The notes under the pieces are model-generated. The model was given only the letters and a program-made list of their open reading frames with translations, was not told the origin of the DNA and did not search any database. A program made the position numbers and the translations under genes. Below, piece by piece: positions 8,436 to 16,821 of a stretch of 55,549 bases of DNA. The stretch is from Bacteroides sp. (GTDB lineage Bacteria > Bacteroidota > Bacteroidia > Bacteroidales > Muribaculaceae), in contig JAAVDF010000010.1 in the NCBI GenBank assembly GCA_014801945.1, forward strand, positions 18,541 through 74,089, written 5' to 3'. The stretch's first letter is position 1. Every line of letters starts with the position of its first letter.

Positions 8436-9104
8436 ATGGATTACAATATCATACGTGAGCGTCATTCAGTGCGCTCATATACTAACGTACCGTTAAGCTC
8501 CGGAGAGATAACGCAACTTAACGAAGCAATCGACGCCTACAACTCGGAGGGAGGGCTTCATCTGCAGCTCGTCACTGACGAACCGGATGCCTTCGGGAAG
8601 TCCATAATGGCACGTTACGGTAAGTTTGAGAACGTCCGTAACTATGTCTGCATGATCGGTCCGAAAGGTGACGATACGGAAGAAAGGATAGGTTATTATG
8701 GAGAAGCATTCGTCCTGCTCGCGCAGGAATTGGGGCTCAACACCTGCTGGGTCGGCATGACCTTCAGCAAAGGTAGGATTCCGGCAGAAATAGGGGAGGG
8801 GGAGAAACTTTATGCGGTCATTGCGGTCGGCCACGGTACCACGCAAGGTTCAACACACCGGATCAAGTCTCCGGAGCAGATCTGTCGGGATATTGAAGCA
8901 GCTCCAGAGTGGTTCAGGCTTGGAATCGACTGTGCGCTTCTTGCACCTACGGCAGTCAATCAGCAGAAATTCCATTTTAAATGGTTGGGAGAGAATCGCG
9001 TCTCAGCCTCAACTTCATGGGGATTCTATACGAAGATAGATCTCGGTATAGCCAAACTTCATTTTGAACTGGGTTCACGGCCTACGGTCGTGGAATGGGT
9101 GTAG
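8436..9104 (+). CDS. Nitroreductase-family protein
   Basis: Protein of 222 residues of the FMN-dependent nitroreductase fold. The N-terminus IIRERHSVRSYTNVPLSS carries the RHSxRxY phosphate-contact motif, and the middle segment (GEAFVLLAQELGLNTCWVG) is the usual mid-domain helix. The C-terminal half (CALLAPTAVNQQKFHF) repeats the motif APTAxNxQ seen in the second nitroreductase subdomain. This tandem look fits the TM1586-like nitroreductase family. It would reduce a flavin-accessible substrate with NAD(P)H; the substrate is unknown. It lies 41 bases after dnaX and is followed by a strong terminator. Confidence 0.9.
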   Translation: MDYNIIRERHSVRSYTNVPLSSGEITQLNEAIDAYNSEGGLHLQLVTDEPDAFGKSIMARYGKFENVRNYVCMIGPKGDDTEERIGYYGEAFVLLAQELGLNTCWVGMTFSKGRIPAEIGEGEKLYAVIAVGHGTTQGSTHRIKSPEQICRDIEAAPEWFRLGIDCALLAPTAVNQQKFHFKWLGENRVSASTSWGFYTKIDLGIAKLHFELGSRPTVVEWV

Positions 9105-9179
9105 CCAGATGTCGGTTACAGACGAATGGCTGCCGTAAGGGTATATGGTAAAATAGAAGAGAATTAAATATCTTATAAT

Positions 9180-9226
9180 AAATAGAATCGGGTCATCCAT
9201 TTTATGTGGATGACCCGATTCTATTT
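9180..9226. terminator. Bidirectional intrinsic terminator, 20-bp perfect stem
   Basis: AAATAGAATCGGGTCATCCA (9180-9199) pairs perfectly with 9207-9226 across a 7-base loop. It sits between the convergent nitroreductase and PpiD-like genes, with AT-rich flanks on both sides. Confidence 0.9.
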
Positions 9227-9251
9227 ATTGGAGTGTCTCTATGAGAAAGAC

Positions 9252-11324
9252 TTACTTATAGAACTTGTTGATGTTGTTGCTTACCTTCTTATTACCGAGG
9301 AGGATACGGTCAAGAGAGTTCATCATGCGTGAAGCACCGCGCTGCTGATTGTAGCGGATTGAATTCTCTTGGAAGTCGTAGGGACGACCTTCGTTGTCGA
9401 TATCGGTCACCTGAAGTACGATCACAGAGTTGTTGGCCTGCATAGGACCTACGAGTGCACCTTTCTGTGCATTTGCGACCTTACCCTGAACCGCGCTTTC
9501 GCTCATACCGAGACCGGGAACCATGTACTGGCCGAAGTTGACAGTAGTAGTATCTACCGATACATTCATGAGCTGAGCGTAGCCTGCTACGTCCTTAGCC
9601 TTACCGTCGTAGTCAGCGAGGAGTTTGGCTGCTTTCTTGTCATTGCGTGCCTGAGCTGCAAGGATGGTGTGAACCTGAGCGTCGCGTGCAGGAACGTAGC
9701 CGCCGTCATAGATATCGTTGACAGCTACAGCGATGAAACGACCGGTCTGAACATCACCGAATACGGGTGAAACCTGACCCTTCTTGGCATCCATTACCCA
9801 AGCGACAGCTGCGTGTGAGTCATTGAGGTTGCCGATGGTAGGAGATGATGCGCTGACAGTAGCGGGGAAGGTAGTGTAGCCTGCCTCCTGAGCGTTTTCT
9901 ACAAAAGTCTTTGAGTCCTTGTTGTCATCTACATATTTGCGGAGAGCGGCATCAAGTTCGTTGATTGTAGCGTTGGAAGGCTCTGTTGTGAAAGTTATAG
10001 TTGCAAGATCATAAACGGTAACGGGAGCTTCACGCTGGCTTACACGCATGATGCGGCCGCCTTCAGCGAGAGTGTCCGGAGTGAAATATACACCGGTTGC
10101 ACGGCCATCGATGAGTTCCTTGACTGAAGCTGCATTGGCATCGAGGAGTGATACTTCCATATCCTTCTGAGCCTGCGCTACGAGGGGAGAAGCTGATACG
10201 CTGTCGAATGACACACCGGCGTTGAGCTGGCCGACGAGTGAGTCAACCTGTGCGCGGCTACCCTGAACAGCGAGGAAGTCGATCTTCACCTGTGCAACCT
10301 CCTGATCCTTACCGATGAGTTTGGCAAGAGTGTAGTCGTTACCGTTCTTGCTGACGAGAGTTGCACGGCCTACAGAGAGGCTGTCGAGGGCTGCTTTAAG
10401 ACGAGCCTGCTTATCGACATCAGACTGAGTGATTTTATTGCGGTCACCTACGAATTCAGGCATCGTAGCTATGCCCTGAAGTTCGGGATTGTTGTTGAGA
10501 GCCAAGAGAGCGTCCTCGACTTTCTTCTGACCGGCGAGAACGTCGGCTTCAGAGGGCACGATGTTTACAGCGATATAGCTGACAGTGCGGGTGGGTTCGT
10601 CGAGTGCGTAGCGGTTCTTATCCTTATTATAAAGAGCGTTGATGTCGCTGTCGCTTACTTCAAAGTCATCATCCTTGAGCGATGAGAAGTCTTTCTTGGC
10701 ATAAATGATGTGGGCTGTAGCGGCGTTGTCATCATAAAGAGCCTTGGCATCAAGTTCGTTGGCTACGAGTGTTCCGGCGAAAAGATTCTGGAATTTCTGC
10801 TGAAGGAGCATACGCTCGACATTGTTTTCGAGGTCGATCCAGTAAGCCTGAAGCTGCTGAGCCTGAGCCTGCTGCATGCCGTATTTAGTAGGGTTGAAAG
10901 CCATATCGTGGGCAGTCTTTGCGTCGGGTACACCGAGTTGCTGCTGCACCATACGATCGACATACTGTGAATTTTTGCCTACCATCATGTCAGTGAGTTC
11001 CTGATCAGTCACTGTAAGACCAAGATCCTTGATCTCCTGATCGAAGAGTTTCTCTGCGATCATGGCATTGAGCACCTGCTGCTGGAGCACGGCGTTGTCC
11101 ATGCGCTGATTCTGGGCCTGAGCCTGCTGCGAGGCGTCCTGCACGCGACGCTGGAATTCCTGAATGTCAATCTTGTTACCATCGACCTTTGCAATGGTGG
11201 TGCCGGTGCCGAAAATAGTGCGGCCCGAAGTAAAGAAGTCACCGATGATAAAAGCCAGCAGACCGGCTCCCACGATGATGAGCAAGAGGGCTGACTTGCT
11301 ACGGATTTTTTCTAATGTTGCCAT
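9252..11324 (-). CDS. PpiD/SurA-like periplasmic peptidyl-prolyl isomerase
   Basis: Protein of 690 residues, an inner-membrane-anchored periplasmic folding factor. A short cytoplasmic start (MATLEKIRSKS) is followed by one membrane segment at about residues 12-32 (LLLIIVGAGLLAFIIGDFF). Next comes a SurA N-terminal-type chaperone region (AKVDGNKIDIQEFQRRVQDA) with long Gln-rich helices. The middle and C-terminal parts contain parvulin-type sections, including the late segment QVSPVFGDVQTGRFIAVAVNDI. Length and plan match Bacteroidales proteins annotated as peptidylprolyl isomerase. Whether the parvulin domains are catalytic cannot be judged by eye. It is monocistronic, with a full-consensus promoter upstream and a terminator downstream. 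Confidence 0.92.
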   Translation of the reverse strand: MATLEKIRSKSALLLIIVGAGLLAFIIGDFFTSGRTIFGTGTTIAKVDGNKIDIQEFQRRVQDASQQAQAQNQRMDNAVLQQQVLNAMIAEKLFDQEIKDLGLTVTDQELTDMMVGKNSQYVDRMVQQQLGVPDAKTAHDMAFNPTKYGMQQAQAQQLQAYWIDLENNVERMLLQQKFQNLFAGTLVANELDAKALYDDNAATAHIIYAKKDFSSLKDDDFEVSDSDINALYNKDKNRYALDEPTRTVSYIAVNIVPSEADVLAGQKKVEDALLALNNNPELQGIATMPEFVGDRNKITQSDVDKQARLKAALDSLSVGRATLVSKNGNDYTLAKLIGKDQEVAQVKIDFLAVQGSRAQVDSLVGQLNAGVSFDSVSASPLVAQAQKDMEVSLLDANAASVKELIDGRATGVYFTPDTLAEGGRIMRVSQREAPVTVYDLATITFTTEPSNATINELDAALRKYVDDNKDSKTFVENAQEAGYTTFPATVSASSPTIGNLNDSHAAVAWVMDAKKGQVSPVFGDVQTGRFIAVAVNDIYDGGYVPARDAQVHTILAAQARNDKKAAKLLADYDGKAKDVAGYAQLMNVSVDTTTVNFGQYMVPGLGMSESAVQGKVANAQKGALVGPMQANNSVIVLQVTDIDNEGRPYDFQENSIRYNQQRGASRMMNSLDRILLGNKKVSNNINKFYK

Positions 11325-11627
11325 TTATGTTTAGATGATTTTTGATTTTAAGGGTTATAAATGCTGTAAATAGCCGTCAATAAGCCCCACATGGCAGAGG
11401 CTACGCGGATTTAAAGCACAAAAGTACGATAAATTCCATTTAATTCAAAACGAACCTATTGAAAATCATTGGACACGGAGGGAAAAATGAGTGAAAAATT
11501 ATAAAAAATACTTCGTAAGAGTGTAATATACTTCCCGCTGTGTGCGTTTTTCTAAGCAAAGGAGTGGGTCGGAGTCAGTTCTGCCCCTTCCGAAAATAAG
11601 TTAATTCATCTAAACCCACCATTTGAC
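11325..11627. other. Divergent intergenic region (ppiD-like / SGNH hydrolase)
   Basis: 303 bases between divergent genes. It contains the minus-strand promoter at 11419-11449 and AT-rich sequence. No plus-strand promoter matching the Bacteroidetes consensus was found for the SGNH hydrolase, and no RNA gene or repeat was seen. Confidence 0.6.
11419..11449 (-). promoter_or_regulatory. Promoter of the PpiD-like gene
   Basis: On the minus strand: TTTG (11446-11449), 19 bases, TACTTTTG (11419-11426). Both boxes match the Bacteroidetes consensus, predicting a leader of about 90 bases. Confidence 0.8.
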
Positions 11628-12329
11628 ATGCGCCGTCAACTATTTATTCTTTTGTTTACTCTCGTTTGCTGCTCTGTTTCGCTTTTTGCTGTTCAGCCAC
11701 GTCCCGGAGTGTCGATACTCGGTGACTCATATTCCACTTTCGAGGGTTATGTGACTCCGGATACCAACTATGTATGGTATTTTAAAGTCCCGAACACTCA
11801 ACAGACTGACGTGAGCGATGTCAAGCAGACTTGGTGGCAGCAGCTCATCCGTGATAAGAACCTTCGTCTCGTAGTCAACAATTCATTTTCCGGTTCTACG
11901 ATCTGTAACCGAGGATATCGCGGCGAGGATTATAGCGACCGTTCATTTCTGACTCGTGTGAAGGAGCTTGGTTCGCCTGATATAATCCTTGTGTTCGGTG
12001 GCACTAATGATTCATGGGCCGGCGTAGAGGTCGGTGAATATCTTGATGAGAACGGTCTTACGGCTGATGGCAGCGAACCGGATCTCTATACTTTCCGTCC
12101 GGCACTTGACCGTATGCTATCTACAATGAAGGATTACTATCCGGGGACGGATATATACTTCATCGTCAACACAAAGCTCCGACCCGAAATCACGGAATCA
12201 ATAGTGACCCTGTGTGGACGTTATGGAGTCGAGACGATAATGCTTGAGGATATTCACAAAAAAGCAAACCATCCCTCTGTCAAAGGGATGGCCGAGATTG
12301 CCCGACAGGTCGGGGAAAGATTGAAGTGA
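11628..12329 (+). CDS. Secreted SGNH/GDSL-family hydrolase
   Basis: Protein of 233 residues with an N-terminal signal peptide (hydrophobic core LFILLFTLVCCSVSLFA, cleavage near residue 23). The SGNH blocks are visible: block I ILGDSYSTF with the nucleophile serine, block III VFGGTNDSW with the oxyanion asparagine, and block V DIHKKANHPS with the catalytic Asp and His. It should be an esterase acting outside the cytoplasm, for example an acetyl esterase on glycans, but the substrate is not readable from the sequence. It stands alone, with a divergent gene upstream and convergent genes downstream. Confidence 0.9.
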   Translation: MRRQLFILLFTLVCCSVSLFAVQPRPGVSILGDSYSTFEGYVTPDTNYVWYFKVPNTQQTDVSDVKQTWWQQLIRDKNLRLVVNNSFSGSTICNRGYRGEDYSDRSFLTRVKELGSPDIILVFGGTNDSWAGVEVGEYLDENGLTADGSEPDLYTFRPALDRMLSTMKDYYPGTDIYFIVNTKLRPEITESIVTLCGRYGVETIMLEDIHKKANHPSVKGMAEIARQVGERLK

Positions 12330-12418
12330 TGCCGGAGGGATTAATCACTCTCTGACACAGTGTGTGATATCGATGGCGGCGTAGAATTTTTCCTTATCCC
12401 GCACGTTGCTAATTGCTC

Positions 12419-13438
12419 TTACAGGCTATCACGTTTGGCGAAGAGTCCGTCGAGCCAACGGGTGATGGTCTCAAGAGTAGTAGGGGAGACGTCCTCCGTG
12501 ATTGTCGCATACTCCTGTATCATACCGGTTTTGCAGCGTTGGAAAAGATGGTTATGCTCAGGGAGGAGCTTGATTATAGCTCCGGGATTGAGCTCGGAGA
12601 TGGTATTGAGATTTTCCGGAACCACCTGTAGGTCAAGAGTCCCGTTAAGCGCAAGCCAAGGTTTATTGATGGATTTTATCTCTGCGGTAGGATCATAACG
12701 GAGCATGTTGCGATACCACGGAGAAAGCATTGTCTCCACTTGCGCGGCCAATTGCTTTTGCACTTCGGGTAACTTCGCTCCTTCACCGAGACTTTCAGCG
12801 AGGGTCATGTAGATGGTTGTGTTGGCCTGCTTTGCGGGTAGATCGGATTTTGCTGTCTCAAGTATCCGGCGTTGGAGTGTCTCCCCGTCCCAGCGACCGG
12901 TCATGCGGGTAGCTATGGCGCGGGATTGGGACATTATGACTGAATCACCCTGCCATGCAGGAGCGGCAAGAGTGACGATAAATTCACATTTGGGGTTGTG
13001 TGCGGCATTGCGGATAGCTATTGTACCGCCTTCGGAGTGACCGATGACACCAACCGGAATCCGGGAGTAACAACTGTCAATATATGCCACTCCGGCCGCA
13101 ATATCATGGACAAAGTCGTCAGTAGTCGCCGAGGCGAAATCACCGCCGCTTCCGCCTATGCCACGGTCATCCATGCGCAGGACGGCGTAGCCGTTTGCCG
13201 TCAGATGGTCCGCTATGGTTTTAAACGGGCGGTGTCCGAGTATTTCTTCATCGCGGTTTTGCTGACCGCTTCCGGTGGCCATTACTATGGCCGCTTTTGG
13301 CTCTATGGTGTCAGGCACGGAGAGTGTCCCGGCAAGAGTTATTCCGTGGCAGTGGTTAGTGATGGTTACTTCTTTCTCCAGACCGTAGGCAGAGGCGGAG
13401 AGCATGAGAAGTGAGGTAATAACTATGATTCTATACAT
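12419..13438 (-). CDS. Exported alpha/beta hydrolase
   Basis: Protein of 339 residues with a signal peptide (IIVITSLLMLSASAYG). Alpha/beta hydrolase hallmarks are AIVMATGSGQQNRDEE (oxyanion region), LRMDDRGIGGSGG, the nucleophile elbow GHSEGG, the acid region ALNGTLDLQVVPE and the catalytic-histidine segment LPEHNHLFQ. It resembles the serine hydrolases often annotated as acyl-hydrolase or S9/BAAT-like proteins in Bacteroidales. Its start overlaps the end of the DUF4491 gene by 8 bases, so the two are probably translationally coupled. Substrate unknown. Confidence 0.9.
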   Translation of the reverse strand: MYRIIVITSLLMLSASAYGLEKEVTITNHCHGITLAGTLSVPDTIEPKAAIVMATGSGQQNRDEEILGHRPFKTIADHLTANGYAVLRMDDRGIGGSGGDFASATTDDFVHDIAAGVAYIDSCYSRIPVGVIGHSEGGTIAIRNAAHNPKCEFIVTLAAPAWQGDSVIMSQSRAIATRMTGRWDGETLQRRILETAKSDLPAKQANTTIYMTLAESLGEGAKLPEVQKQLAAQVETMLSPWYRNMLRYDPTAEIKSINKPWLALNGTLDLQVVPENLNTISELNPGAIIKLLPEHNHLFQRCKTGMIQEYATITEDVSPTTLETITRWLDGLFAKRDSL

Positions 13439-13769
13439 CTGATTCCGGAGTTAACGTTTTTTTATCCTTACGGTTGGGATTGGCGGGAAACCATCCGCGT
13501 GCCACACGTTTTTGCTGCTCGAAGATCTCACCTATGGTCCAGAAGGATGAGAAAGAGAACACTCCGAGCAGTGATGACCAGAACACATCATCGACGAGCA
13601 GTGAACCTGCAATCCCCGCTATGCCGAGAAGGAGAAACCACCACCAGCAGCGTGTGCCGAAATAGTACTCACATTTTATTGTGATCGGATGAAAGATTCC
13701 TATTATAAGAAAAGTGCATATCCCTATCGCAAGGCCAAGAAGATTATGATTTGAGAGTAATTCGCTCAT
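13431..13769 (-). CDS. DUF4491 family small membrane protein
   Basis: Protein of 112 residues with three predicted membrane segments (LLGLAIGICTFLIIGIF, WWWFLLLGIAGIAGSLLV, and the FWSSLLGVFSFSSFWTIG region). The conserved features I associate with DUF4491 are present: the HPITIKCEYYFGTRCWW region and GEIFEQQKRVARGWFPANP near the C-terminus. It lies 28 bases after the secreted protein upstream and overlaps the alpha/beta hydrolase downstream by 8 bases. Function unknown. Confidence 0.85.
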   Translation of the reverse strand: MSELLSNHNLLGLAIGICTFLIIGIFHPITIKCEYYFGTRCWWWFLLLGIAGIAGSLLVDDVFWSSLLGVFSFSSFWTIGEIFEQQKRVARGWFPANPNRKDKKTLTPESDV

Positions 13770-13797
13770 TAAAATTCGGTGTATATGTGTATTCGGA

Positions 13798-14343
13798 TTA
13801 TGGTTTTGACGTTAATTCAGTCTCATTCGGGCCGTCGGCAAGATCTGTCATGGTTATATATGAGATCACCGTACATGTCACACGGTAGGGGGTGACATTG
13901 GCCACTCTCGGCTGACGGCCTCTATAATAATAGAAAGAGTTCTGTCTATCCCATGATGGAAATTCCACTCTGCGTGTCGCTCCGGCCGGAATATCATCAT
14001 GGAGGTCAATGACTTCCTCATGAAGTGTATGGCCGGACATGTCGGAATATGACAGCCGTATATTTAGACCAACGATTCGGCAGGGGAGTTTATTGCTTAC
14101 AAACATGCTTTCCTTGCGAGAATTGAGAGGTTTGTCATAACCGGAAAGGCGTATGTCGGCCTGTGAGGTGACGGCTATTGTGTCGAAACGTATCTTCTGC
14201 ACCTTTTTCTCCACTGAGGTCGCCCCAACTGCTTTTGGGCGCAGACGCCCCCGCAGAGTCTTTTCGGCATTGGCTTCAGTTAGTGCTCCTGCAAGCAGGA
14301 TTGACAGGAAAACGGTTAGAAGCCTTAGGGCGTGGATAGGCAT
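13798..14343 (-). CDS. Secreted protein of unknown function
   Basis: Protein of 181 residues with a signal peptide (LLTVFLSILLAGALTEANA, cleavage near residue 26). The mature part is beta-rich: FDTIAVTSQADIRLSGYDKP, then CRIVGLNIRLSYSDMSGHTL, then a Tyr-rich turn (SFYYYRGRQPRVANVTPY) and a final strand (RVTCTVISYITM). This pattern of alternating strands fits an immunoglobulin-like or FN3-like domain, but I recognise no family. It sits between two small minus-strand genes at 56 and 28 bases spacing, probably one operon with them. Confidence 0.75.
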   Translation of the reverse strand: MPIHALRLLTVFLSILLAGALTEANAEKTLRGRLRPKAVGATSVEKKVQKIRFDTIAVTSQADIRLSGYDKPLNSRKESMFVSNKLPCRIVGLNIRLSYSDMSGHTLHEEVIDLHDDIPAGATRRVEFPSWDRQNSFYYYRGRQPRVANVTPYRVTCTVISYITMTDLADGPNETELTSKP

Positions 14344-14399
14344 AGATGATTGTAGTGGTGAATTACTTGTGGGAAAATGGGAGAAACATTAGTAAGCCT

Positions 14400-15047
14400 T
14401 TAGAGATAGCGTGGTTCTGTGGGGATGGCAGGTGCGGGAAACACTCGCAGGCAACCGTCGATATCACCGGGACTTTTTTCCTGTTTTGTTATCAACCGGC
14501 GATACATGTATGGCAATAGTCTCCACCAGTTGAAGCGCAGGGAACTTCCGTAGCGGCTTATCACGAGGCGGCTTTCATCGTCACCGAGGGTGAGGGTGAC
14601 CTTTTTCGGCGAGTGGAGGGCAGTTCCTGAATCCGTGCGCCCGGTGTAGATACGTCCGTCATAGACCCCGCGTTTTGCTGTCGGTGACAGATAGCCCATC
14701 ACTGTGCCGGGACGCAACGCCATGTCGGCAGCACGCACTATGACCATGCGGTAGGTGACAGCACCGGCCTCGTCCCTTGCCGGATCATCATTATCCTCGC
14801 GTTCGATGGCCATCAGGGTTCCCTCGGCTGCAAAACGCCACAGACCTTCCACGGAATGGAGTGGTAGTGACTGCATCCGCTCCATGACTTCAGCGGCCGT
14901 ATCATAGCCATTTACGGTAGTTGAGATCCGTGGTGTCCCGTCAATAACCTTCTCCTCAATCAATTTAGGCAGCTCAGAACCGCCCGCAGTGACTGCTGCG
15001 GACCAGAGTAGGAGGGAGAGGGATATGAGCAGCCGGATCATTGTCAA
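14400..15047 (-). CDS. Secreted protein of unknown function
   Basis: Protein of 215 residues with a signal peptide (RLLISLSLLLWSAAVTAG). The mature region starts with a conserved-looking stretch (IEEKVIDGTPRISTTVNGYDTA), then LHSVEGLWRFAAEGTLMAIERED, a beta-rich middle (MVIVRAADMALRPGTVMGYL) and a basic C-terminal end (NWWRLLPYMYRRLITKQEK). No family is recognised. The gene follows the DUF3078 gene by 77 bases and precedes the next secreted unknown by 56 bases, consistent with a minus-strand operon of envelope proteins. Confidence 0.75.
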   Translation of the reverse strand: MTMIRLLISLSLLLWSAAVTAGGSELPKLIEEKVIDGTPRISTTVNGYDTAAEVMERMQSLPLHSVEGLWRFAAEGTLMAIEREDNDDPARDEAGAVTYRMVIVRAADMALRPGTVMGYLSPTAKRGVYDGRIYTGRTDSGTALHSPKKVTLTLGDDESRLVISRYGSSLRFNWWRLLPYMYRRLITKQEKSPGDIDGCLRVFPAPAIPTEPRYL

Positions 15048-15124
15048 TAACTAAGGAGTAGGCTTATCTGTTGGTAGAAAAAGGTAGGGGAGAGGATATA
15101 GGGGTTCAGACGATATCGCCGTGT

Positions 15125-16540
15125 TTAGATCGAGGAGAATTTATAGGCGAATCCGAATGACAGGATCTCTTTGAGCTGAAGTTTATGCCAGTCTTCATTC
15201 TCGGTAGCAGGGGTGGTTGTGTCGTAACGCAGGTGGACATAGATCTGTGTCGAGAGGAAGCGGTTGATGTTGAATGAGAGGGTGTTTTCCCAGTCACCGT
15301 AGGCATACTCATAGTTCGTGAAGACAAAGAGACGCGAACGGAGATTTATATTTTCTGTGAGCACCCAGTAAAGTTTGGCTTCGGCATTGGAACCATACTG
15401 ACTGACGGTCTTGCGTCCCTCTTTTATTCCGTAAGAAGTCTCGTTCATGCGGTGGTTGATACATGTCTTCATGTTCCATGAGAACGGAGAGATCGAGGCA
15501 TCGAGGGTGAATGTCTTTTTGGGGTTTGCGTAGTTGTACGTCATACCGACGCCGACGTTAAGTTCGCCGGGCGACATGAATGCGCCTTTCAGGTCTCTTG
15601 TGTTGGGTTTGTAGTTGTTGAGGAACTGGGTCTTGAATGAGACGTTGGTTGAATAGTACCAGTATTTCGACGCTTTGTAACCGGCAAGAAGATTCCACTG
15701 GAAGAGGTCCTCGGACACTGAATAGTTGCGCAGAGAGTCATTTGGCGCGTCGTTCATGCCGAGTTTATACTGGAAGGTGGTCTCGAAAAGAAAATTTTTG
15801 TGGAAGGCAGGATTGAGCTTGACATTGTAGAAGAGATTGACAAGCGCATTTATGTTGTTATTACCGCCCTGATACCAGTTGGGAGACACGTATGCCTGAG
15901 AGAACTGTATGGAGCTTGTGAAGGTTCTCAGCCAGTGTCGGCGGTTGAACTGCACCTCCATCTGCTGTTTAGGTGCTTCCTTAACGGGAAGTTCAGCGAT
16001 TACGATTTTTGCAGTTTCGGGATCGACCTTAGCTTCGTATTTACGCGGGGCTTCGGGAAGTTTGGACTCATCGAAACGGACATACTCAGGAAGGTTCACA
16101 AAGAACGATTGCTTGGCACGACGCACGAGATTATTATGATAGTTGTCCGTTACAAGCCAGCCATACACGGGATCATTGAGTGATATGCCTGAATCGTTCA
16201 GAGGAAGATGTATGGAGTCGAGCAGCTGGAACGAATCGAACACTACGGGACGGAAATAATAGTCCGGCAGGGCTGTCGTCGGGACATACATGGTGTTGAG
16301 AAGGCTGTCGGTCGGTAGAGGCCATATAATGGAGTCAACCGCTTCCTTATTTCCAAGTGGATATGCGGACACAAGATTGACCTGATCGATCAAATCTACA
16401 ACATCAAGTGTATCTGGAAGTTGGTAATTGTAGATCTCCGAGCGATTAGAGGATGTTCCGAAGAAAGAACTTGTCTGACCGAGGATCTGAGAGAAGCCTA
16501 ACACAGTCAGAAATAAACCTGATAGAAATGTCCTTACCAT
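15125..16540 (-). CDS. DUF3078 outer-membrane protein
   Basis: Protein of 471 residues from the ATG at 16540 (MVRTFLSGLFLTVLGFSQILG, a clean signal peptide); the ORF-track start at 16573 would put 11 polar residues in front of it. The C-terminal half is DUF3078-like: FSQAYVSPNWYQGGNNNINAL, KLNPAFHKNFLFETTFQYKLGMNDA and repeated aromatic beta strands that look like a barrel. The N-terminal part (about residues 25-190) is a less conserved region. The family is a Bacteroidetes outer-membrane protein of unknown role. Its promoter matches the consensus fully. It is the probable first gene of the minus-strand unit running down to 12419. Confidence 0.88.
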   Translation of the reverse strand: MVRTFLSGLFLTVLGFSQILGQTSSFFGTSSNRSEIYNYQLPDTLDVVDLIDQVNLVSAYPLGNKEAVDSIIWPLPTDSLLNTMYVPTTALPDYYFRPVVFDSFQLLDSIHLPLNDSGISLNDPVYGWLVTDNYHNNLVRRAKQSFFVNLPEYVRFDESKLPEAPRKYEAKVDPETAKIVIAELPVKEAPKQQMEVQFNRRHWLRTFTSSIQFSQAYVSPNWYQGGNNNINALVNLFYNVKLNPAFHKNFLFETTFQYKLGMNDAPNDSLRNYSVSEDLFQWNLLAGYKASKYWYYSTNVSFKTQFLNNYKPNTRDLKGAFMSPGELNVGVGMTYNYANPKKTFTLDASISPFSWNMKTCINHRMNETSYGIKEGRKTVSQYGSNAEAKLYWVLTENINLRSRLFVFTNYEYAYGDWENTLSFNINRFLSTQIYVHLRYDTTTPATENEDWHKLQLKEILSFGFAYKFSSI

Positions 16541-16615
16541 AATGATTGATGAATCCTTGGAATGAATAAACATGTCCGGAGCCGGACAACCGATAACCTA
16601 AAATGTTATAATGTG

Positions 16616-16647
16616 CAAAATTAAAGAAAAAATCACTTAGTAGCAAA
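16616..16647 (-). promoter_or_regulatory. Promoter of the DUF3078 gene
   Basis: On the minus strand: TTTG (16644-16647), 20 bases, TAATTTTG (16616-16623). The match is complete and predicts a leader of about 70 bases to the ATG at 16540. Confidence 0.8.
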
Positions 16648-16710
16648 AATTAGACCGTATTCGCAACAAAAATAAAGGGAATGATCATTTGGGAATGTTG
16701 GAACGATATC

Positions 16711-16748
16711 AAAAAAGACACGCGTCTGTTTTATGGCAGACGCGTGTC
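16711..16748 (-). terminator. Intrinsic terminator of the OmpP1/FadL gene
   Basis: Read on the minus strand: GACACGCGTCTG, 8-base loop, CAGACGCGTGTC, then six T residues. This 12-bp GC-rich stem with its T run lies about 75 bases after the porin gene stop. Confidence 0.9.
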
Positions 16749-16821
16749 GGACAAAAGATGGAGAAAAGTTTTGGTCATGAACGGATATTATCATCCATCT
16801 TTATTAATTACTACGGCATAT

